Shown here piece after piece: positions 26,535 to 36,532 of a stretch of 64,000 bases of DNA (positions within the stretch are counted from its first letter, which is position 1; every line of letters begins with the position of its first letter). The DNA comes from Phycisphaerae bacterium. Lineage in GTDB: Bacteria > Planctomycetota > Phycisphaerae > FEN-1346 > JAACEH01. The stretch lies in the NCBI GenBank assembly GCA_012729015.1, contig JAAYDY010000019.1, positions 45,117 through 109,116 on the forward strand, written 5' to 3'. The notes under the pieces were generated by a model. It was not told where the DNA came from. It saw nothing but the letters and a program-made list of their open reading frames with translations, and made no database searches. The position numbers were made by a program, and so were the translations under genes.

Positions 26535-27780
26535 TTCACCGGACAGCCGCAAGGATCGCTGCGAGCCGACGGGCCGGCGGTTGAGCACGTCGTCGGCGCG
26601 AGGCGGGACCGGGCGGCGACTGCTGGTTCTGGCGGCGCGAGTCGCGTGTGTCTGTGCGCTGCTTGCGGCATGGGGCATGCCGTCGCCGGCCGGCGAGTGG
26701 CTGCCCGGAGACACCCACAGCCACATCAGTCCTCCCGACGTGCCTCCGAAGTACAATCACGCAGCCAACAATCTGGACGGCGCGATTGCGGCCGCGAAGG
26801 TTGCAGGGCTCAAGTGGATCATCCTCACGCCGCACGCCATGGACCGTAAGGACGAGACGAGCGGCCGGCTCTGGTGTGTCGAGATGGGTGAGCGGCTGGC
26901 CAAGCGCACCGCCGCCGAGGGCGACCCGCTTGTCGTGCTCGGGTGGGAACGCACCTACACCTGGCCGGGGCACATGACCGTCAGTTTCGTGGACCTGGAG
27001 AAGGTGGTGGGCTTGCCGCTGGAGAAACTCCTGGCCGAAGTCCGTCGGCAGAAGGGGCTGGCCTTTGTTGCGCATCCGTATCAGTTGCCGAACTTCCTGA
27101 TCAACCGGAACAGCAGTTGGCGGCCGTGGACCGAGGGGCCCAGGGGGAAGGACCTGGATCCGTGGCTGAGCGGCCTGGAGGTATTCCACCCGATCAGTCC
27201 GGCCCTGTCGGCGGCGGCGCGATGGGACCAGTGGATCGCCGCAGAGCGTCGCCGCCTCGTCGGCGTGGGCGCGACGGACGACCATTGGGGCACGCTGTAT
27301 GCGACGACGTGGGTCTGGGTCGAGGGCGAACTGACGCGCGACGCGCTGCGAGACGGCCTGCGTATGGGGCGCGTCTGCGTGGGCAGCGACGCGTCGGCAG
27401 GGGCGTTTACAGTGACGAGCGACCGCAAGGCTCCGGACGGCAACGGGTTGGTCGGACGTATCGGCGACACGGTGGCCGCCGACGAGCAGGTGACGGTGAC
27501 CTGGGAGGCCGACGGCGCGACACTCTATGTGGATGGCAAGCCGCAACGCGTGGACGACAAGCGGTTCGTGCATCGCTTCGGGGCCGAGGCGCGCGGCTCA
27601 TTCCACTGGTACCGCCTTCAGGCGGGCATCCGCTCGTACAGCAATCCGATCTACGTGAACCTGCCGCCGCAGGAGGAGCCTCCGCCGCCGGCGGGCGATG
27701 CCCCGAAGGCCGCCCGCGACGAGGAATCCGAACGGCACGCTCCGTCGGGCGGTTCCACGCCGACGACACCTCGTCAATGA
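26527..27780 (+). CDS. PHP-type metallohydrolase with membrane anchor or signal
   Basis: A 417-residue protein with an N-terminal hydrophobic segment (about 32-52) and a polymerase-and-histidinol-phosphatase (PHP) domain of the CehA/McbA type. Metal-binding motifs are Asp-Thr-His-Ser-His near residue 62, Ala-His-Pro-Tyr near 182 and Asp-Asp-His near 255. A C-terminal beta-sandwich-like region and a proline-rich tail follow. Such proteins are di- or trinuclear metal hydrolases acting on phosphoesters or related bonds outside the cytoplasm, but the substrate is unknown. ATG 26527 overlaps the epimerase gene, indicating coupling. Confidence 0.78.
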   Translation: MVDSPDSRKDRCEPTGRRLSTSSARGGTGRRLLVLAARVACVCALLAAWGMPSPAGEWLPGDTHSHISPPDVPPKYNHAANNLDGAIAAAKVAGLKWIILTPHAMDRKDETSGRLWCVEMGERLAKRTAAEGDPLVVLGWERTYTWPGHMTVSFVDLEKVVGLPLEKLLAEVRRQKGLAFVAHPYQLPNFLINRNSSWRPWTEGPRGKDLDPWLSGLEVFHPISPALSAAARWDQWIAAERRRLVGVGATDDHWGTLYATTWVWVEGELTRDALRDGLRMGRVCVGSDASAGAFTVTSDRKAPDGNGLVGRIGDTVAADEQVTVTWEADGATLYVDGKPQRVDDKRFVHRFGAEARGSFHWYRLQAGIRSYSNPIYVNLPPQEEPPPPAGDAPKAARDEESERHAPSGGSTPTTPRQ

Positions 27781-27802
27781 TGCCGTGAGCCGGCGCAAGA
27801 AA

Positions 27803-27832
27803 GCACCGCCGAGGCCGTGGCATCGGCGGCGC
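27803..27832. terminator. Possible shared hairpin between convergent genes
   Basis: A 7-bp stem CCGCCGA/TCGGCGG with a 10-base loop (27806-27829) lies between the stops at 27780 and 27895. There is no T-run, so its termination role is doubtful. Confidence 0.3.
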
Positions 27833-27894
27833 ATCCGGTGTGTTCGTCTTTCGGCAGACACGGCCGACTGTGGAGCAGGTCGTCCGCATGCTCA

Positions 27895-28929
27895 TCAGAG
27901 TCCCATCAGGTGCTCGGTGACGGCCAGGTCGAGGGCCTCGTAGTCGCGCCGTGCGACGCACTGGGCCTCGATCTTCCGGTCGAAGGTGCGGACCTTCTCC
28001 ACGAGAGCCAGGAAGATGCGGCGGCTGTTGGACAGGTGCCGCAGAGCCTCCTTGTCTTTCTGCGTGCGCAGAGCCTTGACGTCCAGGCCGACGTAGCGTC
28101 CCGTGGCCGCGTAGCCGCCAAGCTCCAGGATGCGCACCTGGTTGTAGGCCCCGCGCAGGTTGGCCATGCCGAAGGCCTTGTCCTCGTCGAACTTCAGCCC
28201 GTTCTGGTCGTTCAGATGAACGCCCCAGAGCTTGCCCATCGACAGGGCGAAGGCCATCTCGTCCGATGGATCGAGGCCGGCCAGCATGGCATGGGCCGTT
28301 TCGATCAGGCCGCCCACGCGGCTGGGGTCCGACGTCTGGGATGCCATCGCCAGGGCATGGCCGATGGTCGGCAGATACGCGTGATCCGTCGGCTCGTTGG
28401 GCTTCGGCTCGACGGCGATCTCGATTTCGGGATCGTACCGTAGCATGTGATTGATCGACTCCAGCAGCCTCTGGTACGACTCGATCCCGTTCTTCGACTC
28501 GCGGAGGTAGGTGCCTTCGCGGGCCAGCCACAGGACGATCAGTTTCGTGCCCAGGGCGCGGGCGATGTCGATGGCCCTGAGGCTTCGCTCGTTGGCCCAC
28601 CGGCGCGTCTTCGGATCGTTCGACGTGTAGGCGCCGTCGATGCCGAGCGGGTGTTCCCACAGCCGCGGCGCGACGAACTCGGCGGCAAGCCCTTCGCCTT
28701 CGAGAATCCGGCGAATCTTCGCGGCCGCACGCTGCAACTGGGCCGGCGTCTTGTTCTCCGGCTGCGGGACGGCGTCGTCGTCATGGAACTGCATGGCATG
28801 GAAGCCCAGCTCGCGGCAGAGCTTGACCTTCCGCGCGAACGGCACTTCCTTGCGGACGGCCGGGCCGAACGGGTCCGCGCCGGAGTGGATGTTCCAGGGG
28901 CCGAACGAGAACTTGTACTCGCTTTTCAT
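27895..28929 (-). CDS. Xylose-isomerase-like sugar isomerase
   Basis: A 344-residue TIM-barrel protein of the xylose isomerase family. Visible XylA-like blocks are the Asp-Gly-Ala-Tyr-Thr-Ser-Asn-Asp region near residue 98, Val-Glu-Pro-Lys-Pro-Asn-Glu-Pro near 172 with the metal-binding glutamate, and His-Leu-Asn-Asp-Gln-Asn-Gly near 240. It isomerises an aldose and a ketose with divalent metal. The residues around the second metal site differ enough from classical XylA that the sugar may not be xylose. ATG 28929 has AAGGAG on the complement. It is the last gene of a six-gene carbohydrate operon, 18 bp after the polyol dehydrogenase gene. Confidence 0.82.
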   Translation of the reverse strand: MKSEYKFSFGPWNIHSGADPFGPAVRKEVPFARKVKLCRELGFHAMQFHDDDAVPQPENKTPAQLQRAAAKIRRILEGEGLAAEFVAPRLWEHPLGIDGAYTSNDPKTRRWANERSLRAIDIARALGTKLIVLWLAREGTYLRESKNGIESYQRLLESINHMLRYDPEIEIAVEPKPNEPTDHAYLPTIGHALAMASQTSDPSRVGGLIETAHAMLAGLDPSDEMAFALSMGKLWGVHLNDQNGLKFDEDKAFGMANLRGAYNQVRILELGGYAATGRYVGLDVKALRTQKDKEALRHLSNSRRIFLALVEKVRTFDRKIEAQCVARRDYEALDLAVTEHLMGL

Positions 28930-28947
28930 GTCCAGTGTCTCCTTCTG

Positions 28948-30276
28948 TCAGGTGTCCGATGTGTCGTGGGCCACCGCCGGACGCAGGGTGTCCAACGGCG
29001 GTTGTCCGGCGGCCAGCCATGCGGCCAACTGCCGGATGCCCTGATGTATGTACGCCAGGACCGCGTCCTGTTCGTTCGTTTCCGATGGAGCGCCCCAGAG
29101 CGACCGGAGACGCGCGGCGACCTCTTCAGCCTCGGGCTGAGCGCCGGTGGCAAGCCACACGGCCGCGGCGGCGCCCAGGGCGAATCGCCACGGCTGAATC
29201 CCCTGGCCAACGGCCAGCCGCATGGTGCCGATCAGGCGGTCATTCCAGCCCAGTTTCCGCTCGCTGTGCCGTGTGACCCGCTCGACGGTGTCGCGAAGGT
29301 GCGGCATGACCATGCGCTGGATCAGGTCGTCGGCATAGGCGGCGTAGCCGGCTTCGGTGAACAGCGGGTCGAGGCCCGCGTGCTTGCGAATCAAGGCCGC
29401 ACCGGATTCGTCGATGAACGCGCCGCGCAAAAAGGCGATCATGCCCGGCACGTGTGGCAGGTCGGCCATGCGGGCTGCGCCGCACAGCGCGCCGAGGTAC
29501 CCGGCCAGAGCGTGAACGGCATTGTGTCCATAGAGTTTGGCCTCCTCGAACGGCAGGAGGTCGTCCTTCTCGACGAACGCCGACAGGCCGCGCTGGAAGT
29601 CGCTGTCGCCGAACTCGGCTCGCGAGACGAGAATGTGGTTGAATGCCTCGACGACGATGGCCCGCCGCGCGCCGGGCGTGACCTCCACGAGGTCGCCGCG
29701 CGGGGCGATGGCATCGGCGTCGGTCACCGTCCCGCTCATTTTGCCGATCACGGTGTTGAGGAACCGGACGCGGCGGAGGGCAGGTTCCCGCGCGGTCGGG
29801 GGCAGGGCAGAGGCCACGGCGTCGCGGAGGATCTCCGCGGCATGGTTGTGGTTCTCGGCCGCATAGACGACGGCCCGCGGACCGTTGCGGCGATCCTTCA
29901 GGGCGAACCCGTCGGCCAGGACGCGGTGCAGGCTGTCCGGTCCGGGGCCGGCATAGCAGTTCACGTTGGGCACGGCGGTGGCTAGCTCGGAAGCCTCGGC
30001 GACGGCCTCGACTAGCAGGCGACGGTCTTCCGGCGCCGCCGGATCGAGCATCTCGATGGGGCCGACGTGCATGGCCGCGACGCCGTCGGTCGAGGCCACA
30101 TTCAGTCCGACGCGGCCGCCTGCGCGGCGGACCGCGCAGACCAGGTCGCTCTGAATCTCCGCAACGACCAGACGGCCGAATCGCTGCGAGCGCTGGGCCT
30201 CGGCCAGAAACAGACCGGCCTGAATCGGCCCGAAGCCGAACCCGACGAACGTGGATGCGTGCGTGGATGGACTCAT
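28948..30276 (-). CDS. Mannitol-dehydrogenase-family polyol (phosphate) dehydrogenase
   Basis: A 442-residue protein related to mannitol-1-phosphate 5-dehydrogenase. An N-terminal Rossmann motif Gly-Phe-Gly-Phe-Gly-Pro-Ile-Gln-Ala-Gly binds NAD(P). The family-type active-site helix includes Lys-Leu-Tyr-Gly-His-Asn-Ala-Val-His-Ala near residue 248; the canonical form is Lys-x-x-x-Asn-x-x-His. The enzyme should interconvert a sugar or sugar phosphate and the corresponding polyol. The start ATG overlaps the kinase stop by 4 bp (ATGA), so the two are coupled. Confidence 0.8.
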   Translation of the reverse strand: MSPSTHASTFVGFGFGPIQAGLFLAEAQRSQRFGRLVVAEIQSDLVCAVRRAGGRVGLNVASTDGVAAMHVGPIEMLDPAAPEDRRLLVEAVAEASELATAVPNVNCYAGPGPDSLHRVLADGFALKDRRNGPRAVVYAAENHNHAAEILRDAVASALPPTAREPALRRVRFLNTVIGKMSGTVTDADAIAPRGDLVEVTPGARRAIVVEAFNHILVSRAEFGDSDFQRGLSAFVEKDDLLPFEEAKLYGHNAVHALAGYLGALCGAARMADLPHVPGMIAFLRGAFIDESGAALIRKHAGLDPLFTEAGYAAYADDLIQRMVMPHLRDTVERVTRHSERKLGWNDRLIGTMRLAVGQGIQPWRFALGAAAAVWLATGAQPEAEEVAARLRSLWGAPSETNEQDAVLAYIHQGIRQLAAWLAAGQPPLDTLRPAVAHDTSDT

Positions 30277-31481
30277 CGGCGGCCTTCATCGGCCGGGCTG
30301 TGCCACAGGCCGGTCCTGTTGTCGTGCGTCCACCCGTCCAGTTGGATACTCACAGGCCGCTGCCGCCAGTCGGACGCCAACTGCCGCTGCACGCGGTCCC
30401 AGTCGGGCACGCCGCTGGTGGCGTCGGGCGCCTGCACGCTGAAGGCGCCGACAGCGACCGACGATCGCACGGCGTCGGTGGGCGATTGGCCGGCGAGCAG
30501 TGCGGCCAGGAACCCTGCAATCGTGCAGTCGCCGGAGCCGGTGGTGCCGGCGACACGGACGTCGAAGCAGGGGGCCAGTACCTCGCGTCCGACCCATTCG
30601 GGGCTGTCGAGGCCCAGCCTGCCCGGCACGACGGCAAGTCGCGACCGGTCCGGGCTGGTCCGCAGGTAGAGCCCCTGATCGCCGAGCTTCAGCGCGACAA
30701 CGGCGGCGCCCATGGCCAGCAGCCGGTCGGCGGTGCGATGGAGCAGTCCGCCGTCGACGACCGATCCGGGGCCTCCGATGCGGCCCTCTTTCTGCCGGCG
30801 GTCGAAGGCGGGCCGATCGAGCATGAGCAACGTCTCGTCGAGGCTGGGCAGATAGATGTCCACGTGCGGAAGCACGCGGTTCAGCAGGGCGAGCCAGTCG
30901 GCGCGTCCGGCCTCGGCGGCAACGTCGGGCTGCGACATGTCGAGCGAGACCGCTACGGCACGATCGCGCACGCGTCGAAGCATGGCGGCCAATTCGTGCC
31001 CGCCGTCGCAGAACATGCGTCCCATGAGCGGCGGATAGCCGAAGTGAAAGAGCCGCGACCCGGCGATGCGGTCGTAGGGCACCTCGTCGGCGGCGAAGGT
31101 ATCGTTGACACCGGGGTAGTGAAGAAACGTCCGGTCCACCCCCGGCGGGCTGATGACGAGGCTGTAGGAGGTGTGTTCACCGGGGGCGACGATCATATGG
31201 TCGGCGAGCGACAGGTGATGGTTGCGAAGGATGTCGAGGACGAGTTGTCCCAGGGGGTCATCGCCGAGCTTGCCGATCAGTCGCGGCATGAGGCCGAGGC
31301 GATAGAGGGCCACGCCCGTGTTGGGCACGGCGCCGCCCGTCGCGACCGACGCCGGCCCTACGTTGACCAGCGCGCCGGGGGCAAAGAGCCGACCGGAACG
31401 GACCGCGATGCCGTCCAGGCATGGAATGATGTCCAGGCACGTGTGGCCGGCGACCACGATATCGGCTGGCGTTTCGCTCAT
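30273..31481 (-). CDS. PfkB family carbohydrate kinase
   Basis: A 402-residue ribokinase/PfkB-fold kinase. The N-terminal Gly-Gly motif region (Gly-Gly-Ala-Val-Pro-Asn-Thr near residue 50) and the C-terminal anion-hole motif Gly-Thr-Thr-Gly-Ser-Gly-Asp-Cys near residue 305 (catalytic Asp) are present. It phosphorylates a sugar or sugar-like alcohol with ATP. It is longer than most family members (about 310), mainly through extra sequence before the nucleotide site. ATG 31481 has GGAGG on the complement. The order isomerase-kinase-dehydrogenase in one operon fits stepwise catabolism of an unidentified sugar. Confidence 0.87.
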   Translation of the reverse strand: MSETPADIVVAGHTCLDIIPCLDGIAVRSGRLFAPGALVNVGPASVATGGAVPNTGVALYRLGLMPRLIGKLGDDPLGQLVLDILRNHHLSLADHMIVAPGEHTSYSLVISPPGVDRTFLHYPGVNDTFAADEVPYDRIAGSRLFHFGYPPLMGRMFCDGGHELAAMLRRVRDRAVAVSLDMSQPDVAAEAGRADWLALLNRVLPHVDIYLPSLDETLLMLDRPAFDRRQKEGRIGGPGSVVDGGLLHRTADRLLAMGAAVVALKLGDQGLYLRTSPDRSRLAVVPGRLGLDSPEWVGREVLAPCFDVRVAGTTGSGDCTIAGFLAALLAGQSPTDAVRSSVAVGAFSVQAPDATSGVPDWDRVQRQLASDWRQRPVSIQLDGWTHDNRTGLWHSPADEGRR

Positions 31482-31553
31482 GGCTGCCTCCTGTCCCTCG
31501 TCGAGGACCGGCGGCGCTGGGGCAAGTGGCCGGTATGCCCCGTGTGCCGCAGA

Positions 31554-32333
<780 letters not shown>

Positions 32334-32404
32334 GAGGCGTTCCTTTCGTTCAGAAGGTTCTGGGGCTGTCGAGCGGCAGCGTGCCGACGGTTCGACGGTC
32401 GTCG

Positions 32405-34009
32405 CTACAACGTCAGGCTGTAGCGATGCAGAATGCCCTCCAGGTTCCCGCCCAGGATCATCCGTTTCTGCTCCACGGGAATCCGGGCGAAGAGAATCGG
32501 GCCAAGGCCCCAGGCGATGGGCAGGTCCAGCAGGTCGCTGCCGAACAGCAATCGCTCGGCGCCGATCGCGGCCGCGACCCGCTCGCACTCGCGCGGCCCC
32601 AGCAGCGGGCACGAGCAGACGTACAGGTTCCGCACTCGCCTCATGAGGTCGGCGTAGGCGGTGGTCGTGTGGCCGGTCACGTAGCAGGCGTCGGGATACG
32701 TTGTCACCAGCCGCTCCAGGTTTGCGGCCGGGCCCCAACCATGGTTCAGAATGATCTGCCGCCGCTCGTGGGCCCATTGGCACGCCACGTCGATCAGTGG
32801 CCCGTCGTTCGGATAACACTGGTAGTGCGGAATGAGCTTGATGCCGCGCAGGCCGAGCTTCGCGCCGCGGTCCAGTTCGCGGAGCATGGCCTCGCGGCCG
32901 CGATGCGGATTGAGCAGCGTGAAACCGACAAACCGGTCGCCGTGGCGGCGGACGGCTTCGGCGACGAGATCGTTGCCGAACTGTTCGTCACAGGTGACCC
33001 CCACGAAACTGAAGACGCAGGTCCGCTGGACGCCCAGGCGGTCCATCTGCCGGACCACGGTGTCGAGGTCGCCGTCGGGCACATGGTAATGGGCCGCCAG
33101 GCCGCCCAGGTGGCCGTGACAGTCCTGGAAGGTCATCGCCGGCGGTCGCACGCCCGTGCGGCCGAAGGCCACGTAGTCATCCGCAGCAGGCGTCGGTTCG
33201 ACCTCAGGATGGCGCGGCTTGCACCATGCGATCAGCCTCCGCAGGTTGTCGCCGGCGATCAAACGCTTGTCCGCGTCGTCGATCTCGGCACAGGCGAGCG
33301 TGGCCAAGGTCATGTGAGGGCCGAACTGCGGCCAGTTCGATCCGAAGATCAGTCGCTCGGCGCCCCATCGGCTCGTGACGTACTCGGTCCCGCGGTGCAG
33401 CCAATAGCCGCTCAACTCGACGCGCAGATTCGGGCAGGCATCCAGCGCTCGGTACAGCACCCGCTGAGTGCGGCGAATGCGAAACTCGCTGACGATCACC
33501 GGCAACGAGGGCCAACGCCGGCAGAGGGCCACCACCTCATTCCAGTTCGTCTGGTCCTGGGCCGGGCAGTTGGGGCCGATCTCGTCCGGGCAGATGACCA
33601 CGGGCACGCCCGCTTCGGCCATGGGCTCCAGCAACTCGTCGACGCACCAGTCGGCCAACGATAGGCGATACTGGCCGGTGAACAGGAACAACGCGCCGAC
33701 GCGGCACCGGCGCATCTGATCGAGCATCTCGGGCGGCTCGGGCTGCTCGCCCGCCCCCGGAGGCAGTGCCGCCCAGGCCGGGTGCAGTCGCCGATCGGCC
33801 GCGGCCACGTCCAGCGCCTGCGCGTTGCCGTCCAGCGGATGATGCTCGCGACTCAGGCTGCCGACGACCAGCGCCTCGGCGATGCCGTAGTGATCCATCT
33901 CGGCCAGCAGGTCGGACGCCGTGTGCGGATCGCCCTCGTGCAGCAGCACGTGCCGTCCGACCGTGCAGCGGGCATCGAAGAAGTTCCAACGGGCGTTCTC
34001 TGTTGTCAT
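32405..34009 (-). CDS. Tandem amidohydrolase-2 protein (degenerate first domain)
   Basis: A 534-residue protein made of two consecutive amidohydrolase-2-type TIM barrels (about residues 8-260 and 285-534). The second domain has the His-x-His start (Asp-Cys-His-Gly-His), Asn-His-Gly-Trp, Thr-Gly-His-Thr and Gly-Ser-Asp-Leu motifs expected for a metal-dependent hydrolase or decarboxylase. In the first domain the His-x-His position reads Asp-Ala-Arg-Cys, while the terminal Gly-Ser-Asn-Trp-Pro-Gln block remains, so it is probably not catalytic. ATG 34009 begins the domain; the upstream frame is noise. Such enzymes open lactones or cyclic sugar acids. The exact reaction here is unknown. Confidence 0.83.
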   Translation of the reverse strand: MTTENARWNFFDARCTVGRHVLLHEGDPHTASDLLAEMDHYGIAEALVVGSLSREHHPLDGNAQALDVAAADRRLHPAWAALPPGAGEQPEPPEMLDQMRRCRVGALFLFTGQYRLSLADWCVDELLEPMAEAGVPVVICPDEIGPNCPAQDQTNWNEVVALCRRWPSLPVIVSEFRIRRTQRVLYRALDACPNLRVELSGYWLHRGTEYVTSRWGAERLIFGSNWPQFGPHMTLATLACAEIDDADKRLIAGDNLRRLIAWCKPRHPEVEPTPAADDYVAFGRTGVRPPAMTFQDCHGHLGGLAAHYHVPDGDLDTVVRQMDRLGVQRTCVFSFVGVTCDEQFGNDLVAEAVRRHGDRFVGFTLLNPHRGREAMLRELDRGAKLGLRGIKLIPHYQCYPNDGPLIDVACQWAHERRQIILNHGWGPAANLERLVTTYPDACYVTGHTTTAYADLMRRVRNLYVCSCPLLGPRECERVAAAIGAERLLFGSDLLDLPIAWGLGPILFARIPVEQKRMILGGNLEGILHRYSLTL

Positions 34010-34057
34010 TGAATGGCTACCTCGCGGCCCCATGCACCGTGGGCGCACGCGTCATCT

Positions 34058-35425
34058 TCAGTGCCACGGCTTCGCGTTCGCGTCTTCCGTACAGTACGCC
34101 GACAGCACCTTGTTGATTGCCGCAGCCACCGACTCGCAGTCTTCGTCGGAGTACCACTGATTCAGATGCACCATGACGTTCCGGTTGTACAGGTCGTCGG
34201 CGACCGGGCAGTCGCCGCGGTGGTACCGCACCTTGCCACCGCGTTCGATGTAGCGCGGGTCGGTCTGCGGCAGGCCGTTGGCGGCCATGGGCGCCCCGAG
34301 CGTGATCGGGAACATGTCCGAATACTGGTGCCAGTCGGGGCCGGCCTTCGTGCCGCGCATCGAGCACGAAACGCCCTCGGCCTTCAGTGCCGCGACGATC
34401 TTCTCGCCCAGCTCCACGGTCTCGGGGTAGAACCGAAGCAGGTAGCCCACCTGGCCCTCCACGTCGTTCACCCGCTGCGGCACGATCTCCCGATAGCCCT
34501 TCAGCCGTTCCACGACGTGCTTCCTGACGCGGCGGTGCCGCTCGACGACGCCGCTCAGCTTGCGCAGTTGGACGATGTCCACCGACGCTTCAAGCTCCGA
34601 CATGCGGTAATTGGTGCCGACGAAAAGCTCGCCGTCGTACCGCGGCGGCGCGAACCGGTCCTTTCGCCACAGCCCGCCGCACTCGGCCAACTGGCAGGCC
34701 CGCTCGTACAGCCGCTCGTCGTTGGTCAGGACGAGGCCGCCCTCGCCGCCGCCGATGATCTTGTAGCAGGAGATGCTGAAGCAGCCCAGGTCGCCGATCG
34801 TGCCGACGTGGCGTCCTTTGTAATGGCCACCGGGCGACTGAGCACAGTCCTCGATCACCTTCAGCGAATGCTTGCGGGCGATGGCCATGATCGGGTCCAT
34901 GTCGGCGACGCCGCCCCAGTGGTGGGTCGGGGCCAGCGCCACCGTTCGCGGCGTGATGGCCAGCTCGATGGCCTTCGGGTCCATCTGGAGCGAGTCGTCC
35001 ACGTCACTGAAGACCGGCACGCCTCCGGCCAGCATGACGGCGGCGGCGGTGGCCATGAACCCCACGGCCGGAACGATCACTTCCGTGCCCGGCCCGACGC
35101 CGGCCGCGACGAACGCGCTGTGCAGGGCCGCGGTGCCGGAACTGACCGACAGGGCATGCTTGACGCCGAAGACCTCGCGGGCCAGGGCCTCGAACTTCGG
35201 TCCGCTTACCAGGTCGGGCAGGGCACAGTAGTAGCGGGCCAGGTGGGCCGCCCCGGGCACCAGGTCGTCGTTCGACACGGTCGCCCTGAGCCGCGCCAGG
35301 GCGTCGGGCTTGAATCCGAACCGTTCGGCCACCGAGAGAAACTCCTCGACGCCGATCTTGGGCTGCGCCGCCCCCTTCATTGCCGCAAACGCCTTCCTGC
35401 CACCGTCAATCGCCAGTTTCGCCAT
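34058..35425 (-). CDS. DegT/DnrJ/EryC1/StrS family aminotransferase
   Basis: A 455-residue PLP-dependent sugar aminotransferase of the DegT family. The PLP-binding lysine lies in Ser-Cys-Tyr-Lys-Ile-Ile-Gly-Gly-Gly-Glu-Gly, the cofactor-binding Asp-Cys-Ala-Gln segment precedes it, and Ser-Ser-Gly-Thr-Ala-Ala-Leu is near residue 97. The closest recognisable types are AHBA-synthase- and scyllo-inosose-aminotransferase-like. ATG 35425 is preferred to the earlier ATG at 35443 because AGGGGAA lies about 7 bases before it. It is the first gene of the minus-strand sugar operon, directly divergent from an AraC regulator. In this catabolic setting it probably removes or transfers the amino group of an amino sugar or aminocyclitol. 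That is an inference. Confidence 0.88.
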   Translation of the reverse strand: MAKLAIDGGRKAFAAMKGAAQPKIGVEEFLSVAERFGFKPDALARLRATVSNDDLVPGAAHLARYYCALPDLVSGPKFEALAREVFGVKHALSVSSGTAALHSAFVAAGVGPGTEVIVPAVGFMATAAAVMLAGGVPVFSDVDDSLQMDPKAIELAITPRTVALAPTHHWGGVADMDPIMAIARKHSLKVIEDCAQSPGGHYKGRHVGTIGDLGCFSISCYKIIGGGEGGLVLTNDERLYERACQLAECGGLWRKDRFAPPRYDGELFVGTNYRMSELEASVDIVQLRKLSGVVERHRRVRKHVVERLKGYREIVPQRVNDVEGQVGYLLRFYPETVELGEKIVAALKAEGVSCSMRGTKAGPDWHQYSDMFPITLGAPMAANGLPQTDPRYIERGGKVRYHRGDCPVADDLYNRNVMVHLNQWYSDEDCESVAAAINKVLSAYCTEDANAKPWH

Positions 35426-35511
35426 GGTCTTGTTCCCCTGCATTCGAGTTCGCTGTGGCCTCGCACGGTTGGAGTGCCCAGCCGCGCCGACTTCCGACAG
35501 GATAGTATTAG

Positions 35512-35522
35512 CACAGCCTGTG
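35512..35522. promoter_or_regulatory. Small palindrome in the divergent AraC/aminotransferase control region
   Basis: A perfect 11-base palindrome CACAG-C-CTGTG lies between the two divergent genes, close to a possible minus-strand -10 (TACTAT on the complement of about 35503-35508). It is a candidate operator only. Confidence 0.25.
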
Positions 35523-35533
35523 GCGGGAAAGAA

Positions 35534-35562
35534 TGGACGAAGCCGCCGATTTCATGTATAAT
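35534..35562 (+). promoter_or_regulatory. Putative sigma-70 promoter of the AraC regulator
   Basis: A perfect -10 TATAAT (35557-35562) with a weak -35 TGGACG (35534-35539) at 17-bp spacing, about 75 bp before the regulator start. Confidence 0.55.
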
Positions 35563-35638
35563 CATGCACGCTGTGGGGCGGGCTGGTATCGGCCTTGCGG
35601 TGCGGCCTGCGGAACTCAACCATTGCGGGGGGAAGGCC

Positions 35639-36532
35639 ATGACACGCAGTTGGGTCGGCCATTCATGGACAACGCTGCGACCCGGCGTCGCGCCGCGCAT
35701 CGTCTCGGCACACTACGTCGAGCGGCCGCCATGGGGCATGACCGGCCGAAGTCTGCACCAGTTCTGGGTGCTCGATTACGCGCGGTCGCCCTGTGGCCGG
35801 GTGCGCGTCGGGTCGCAGCGAGCCGCCTGGCGCACGCGCGAGCCGCGAACTGCTCATCTTTATTCCCCCGGCACGCCTTACTGGGAGGACACGACCGGCG
35901 TCAGAGGGCCGATCCGCGAAGCCTGGGTGATCTTCGACGGCGGCGACGAAGCCGGACTGCGACGCCTGTTCGACCGAGGCCGTCGGTGGGCGCATCTGGC
36001 TGACCCCGCGGGTCTGCTCGACGAGCCGTTGCGCGAGATGGCCCTCAACGGACACGCCAGAGGCGAGGCCGCTTTCTGGCAGGGACAGGCCGCCTTGGCG
36101 GGGGTGATCGACCTGCTCGGTCGCGCCGTCCGCCAGGACGATATGACGCTGCTCCTGACCGCCCAGGTCGAGCCGCCAGCCGATCCGACTCAGGACCTCG
36201 TCCGCCGGGCCGACGACTACTTTCAGGCCCACCTGGCCGACAAGATCACCCTGGCCGATGTCGCAAGCCATCTGGGCGCAAGCAGTTCGGCACTCTCGCA
36301 CCGCTACAGCGAGCTGACGGGGCGGTCGCCCATGGCGGTCCTGGCGGCGATGCGCATCGAACTGTCCAAGAGCCTCCTGCTGCGCGGGCTGAAGATGGAG
36401 GTTATTGCACAACAGACCGGCTTCTTCGATGCGTTCCATTTCTCCAAGGCATTCAAGAAGCATTGCGGCACGTCGCCGAGTCGTTTCCGTCGCCAGGGAG
36501 GGGCCGCGCCCGCAGGATCGCCCGGGAAATGA
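35639..36532 (+). CDS. AraC family transcriptional regulator
   Basis: A 297-residue regulator with an N-terminal ligand-binding (cupin-like) part (about 1-180) and two C-terminal helix-turn-helix motifs (about 195-285). The second carries the family ending Phe-Phe-Asp-Ala-Phe-His-Phe-Ser-Lys-Ala-Phe-Lys, followed by Gly-Thr-Ser-Pro-Ser. ATG 35639 has GGGGGAAGG just upstream; the frame stays open far upstream but that part is antisense to the aminotransferase gene. It is divergent from the sugar operon by 213 bp, so it most likely senses the pathway sugar and controls that operon. Confidence 0.9.
   Translation: MTRSWVGHSWTTLRPGVAPRIVSAHYVERPPWGMTGRSLHQFWVLDYARSPCGRVRVGSQRAAWRTREPRTAHLYSPGTPYWEDTTGVRGPIREAWVIFDGGDEAGLRRLFDRGRRWAHLADPAGLLDEPLREMALNGHARGEAAFWQGQAALAGVIDLLGRAVRQDDMTLLLTAQVEPPADPTQDLVRRADDYFQAHLADKITLADVASHLGASSSALSHRYSELTGRSPMAVLAAMRIELSKSLLLRGLKMEVIAQQTGFFDAFHFSKAFKKHCGTSPSRFRRQGGAAPAGSPGK

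Noticed and set aside
34013..35638. N-terminal extension of the AraC gene frame
   Set aside because: It runs antisense through the aminotransferase gene. The real start at 35639 has a good ribosome-binding site.
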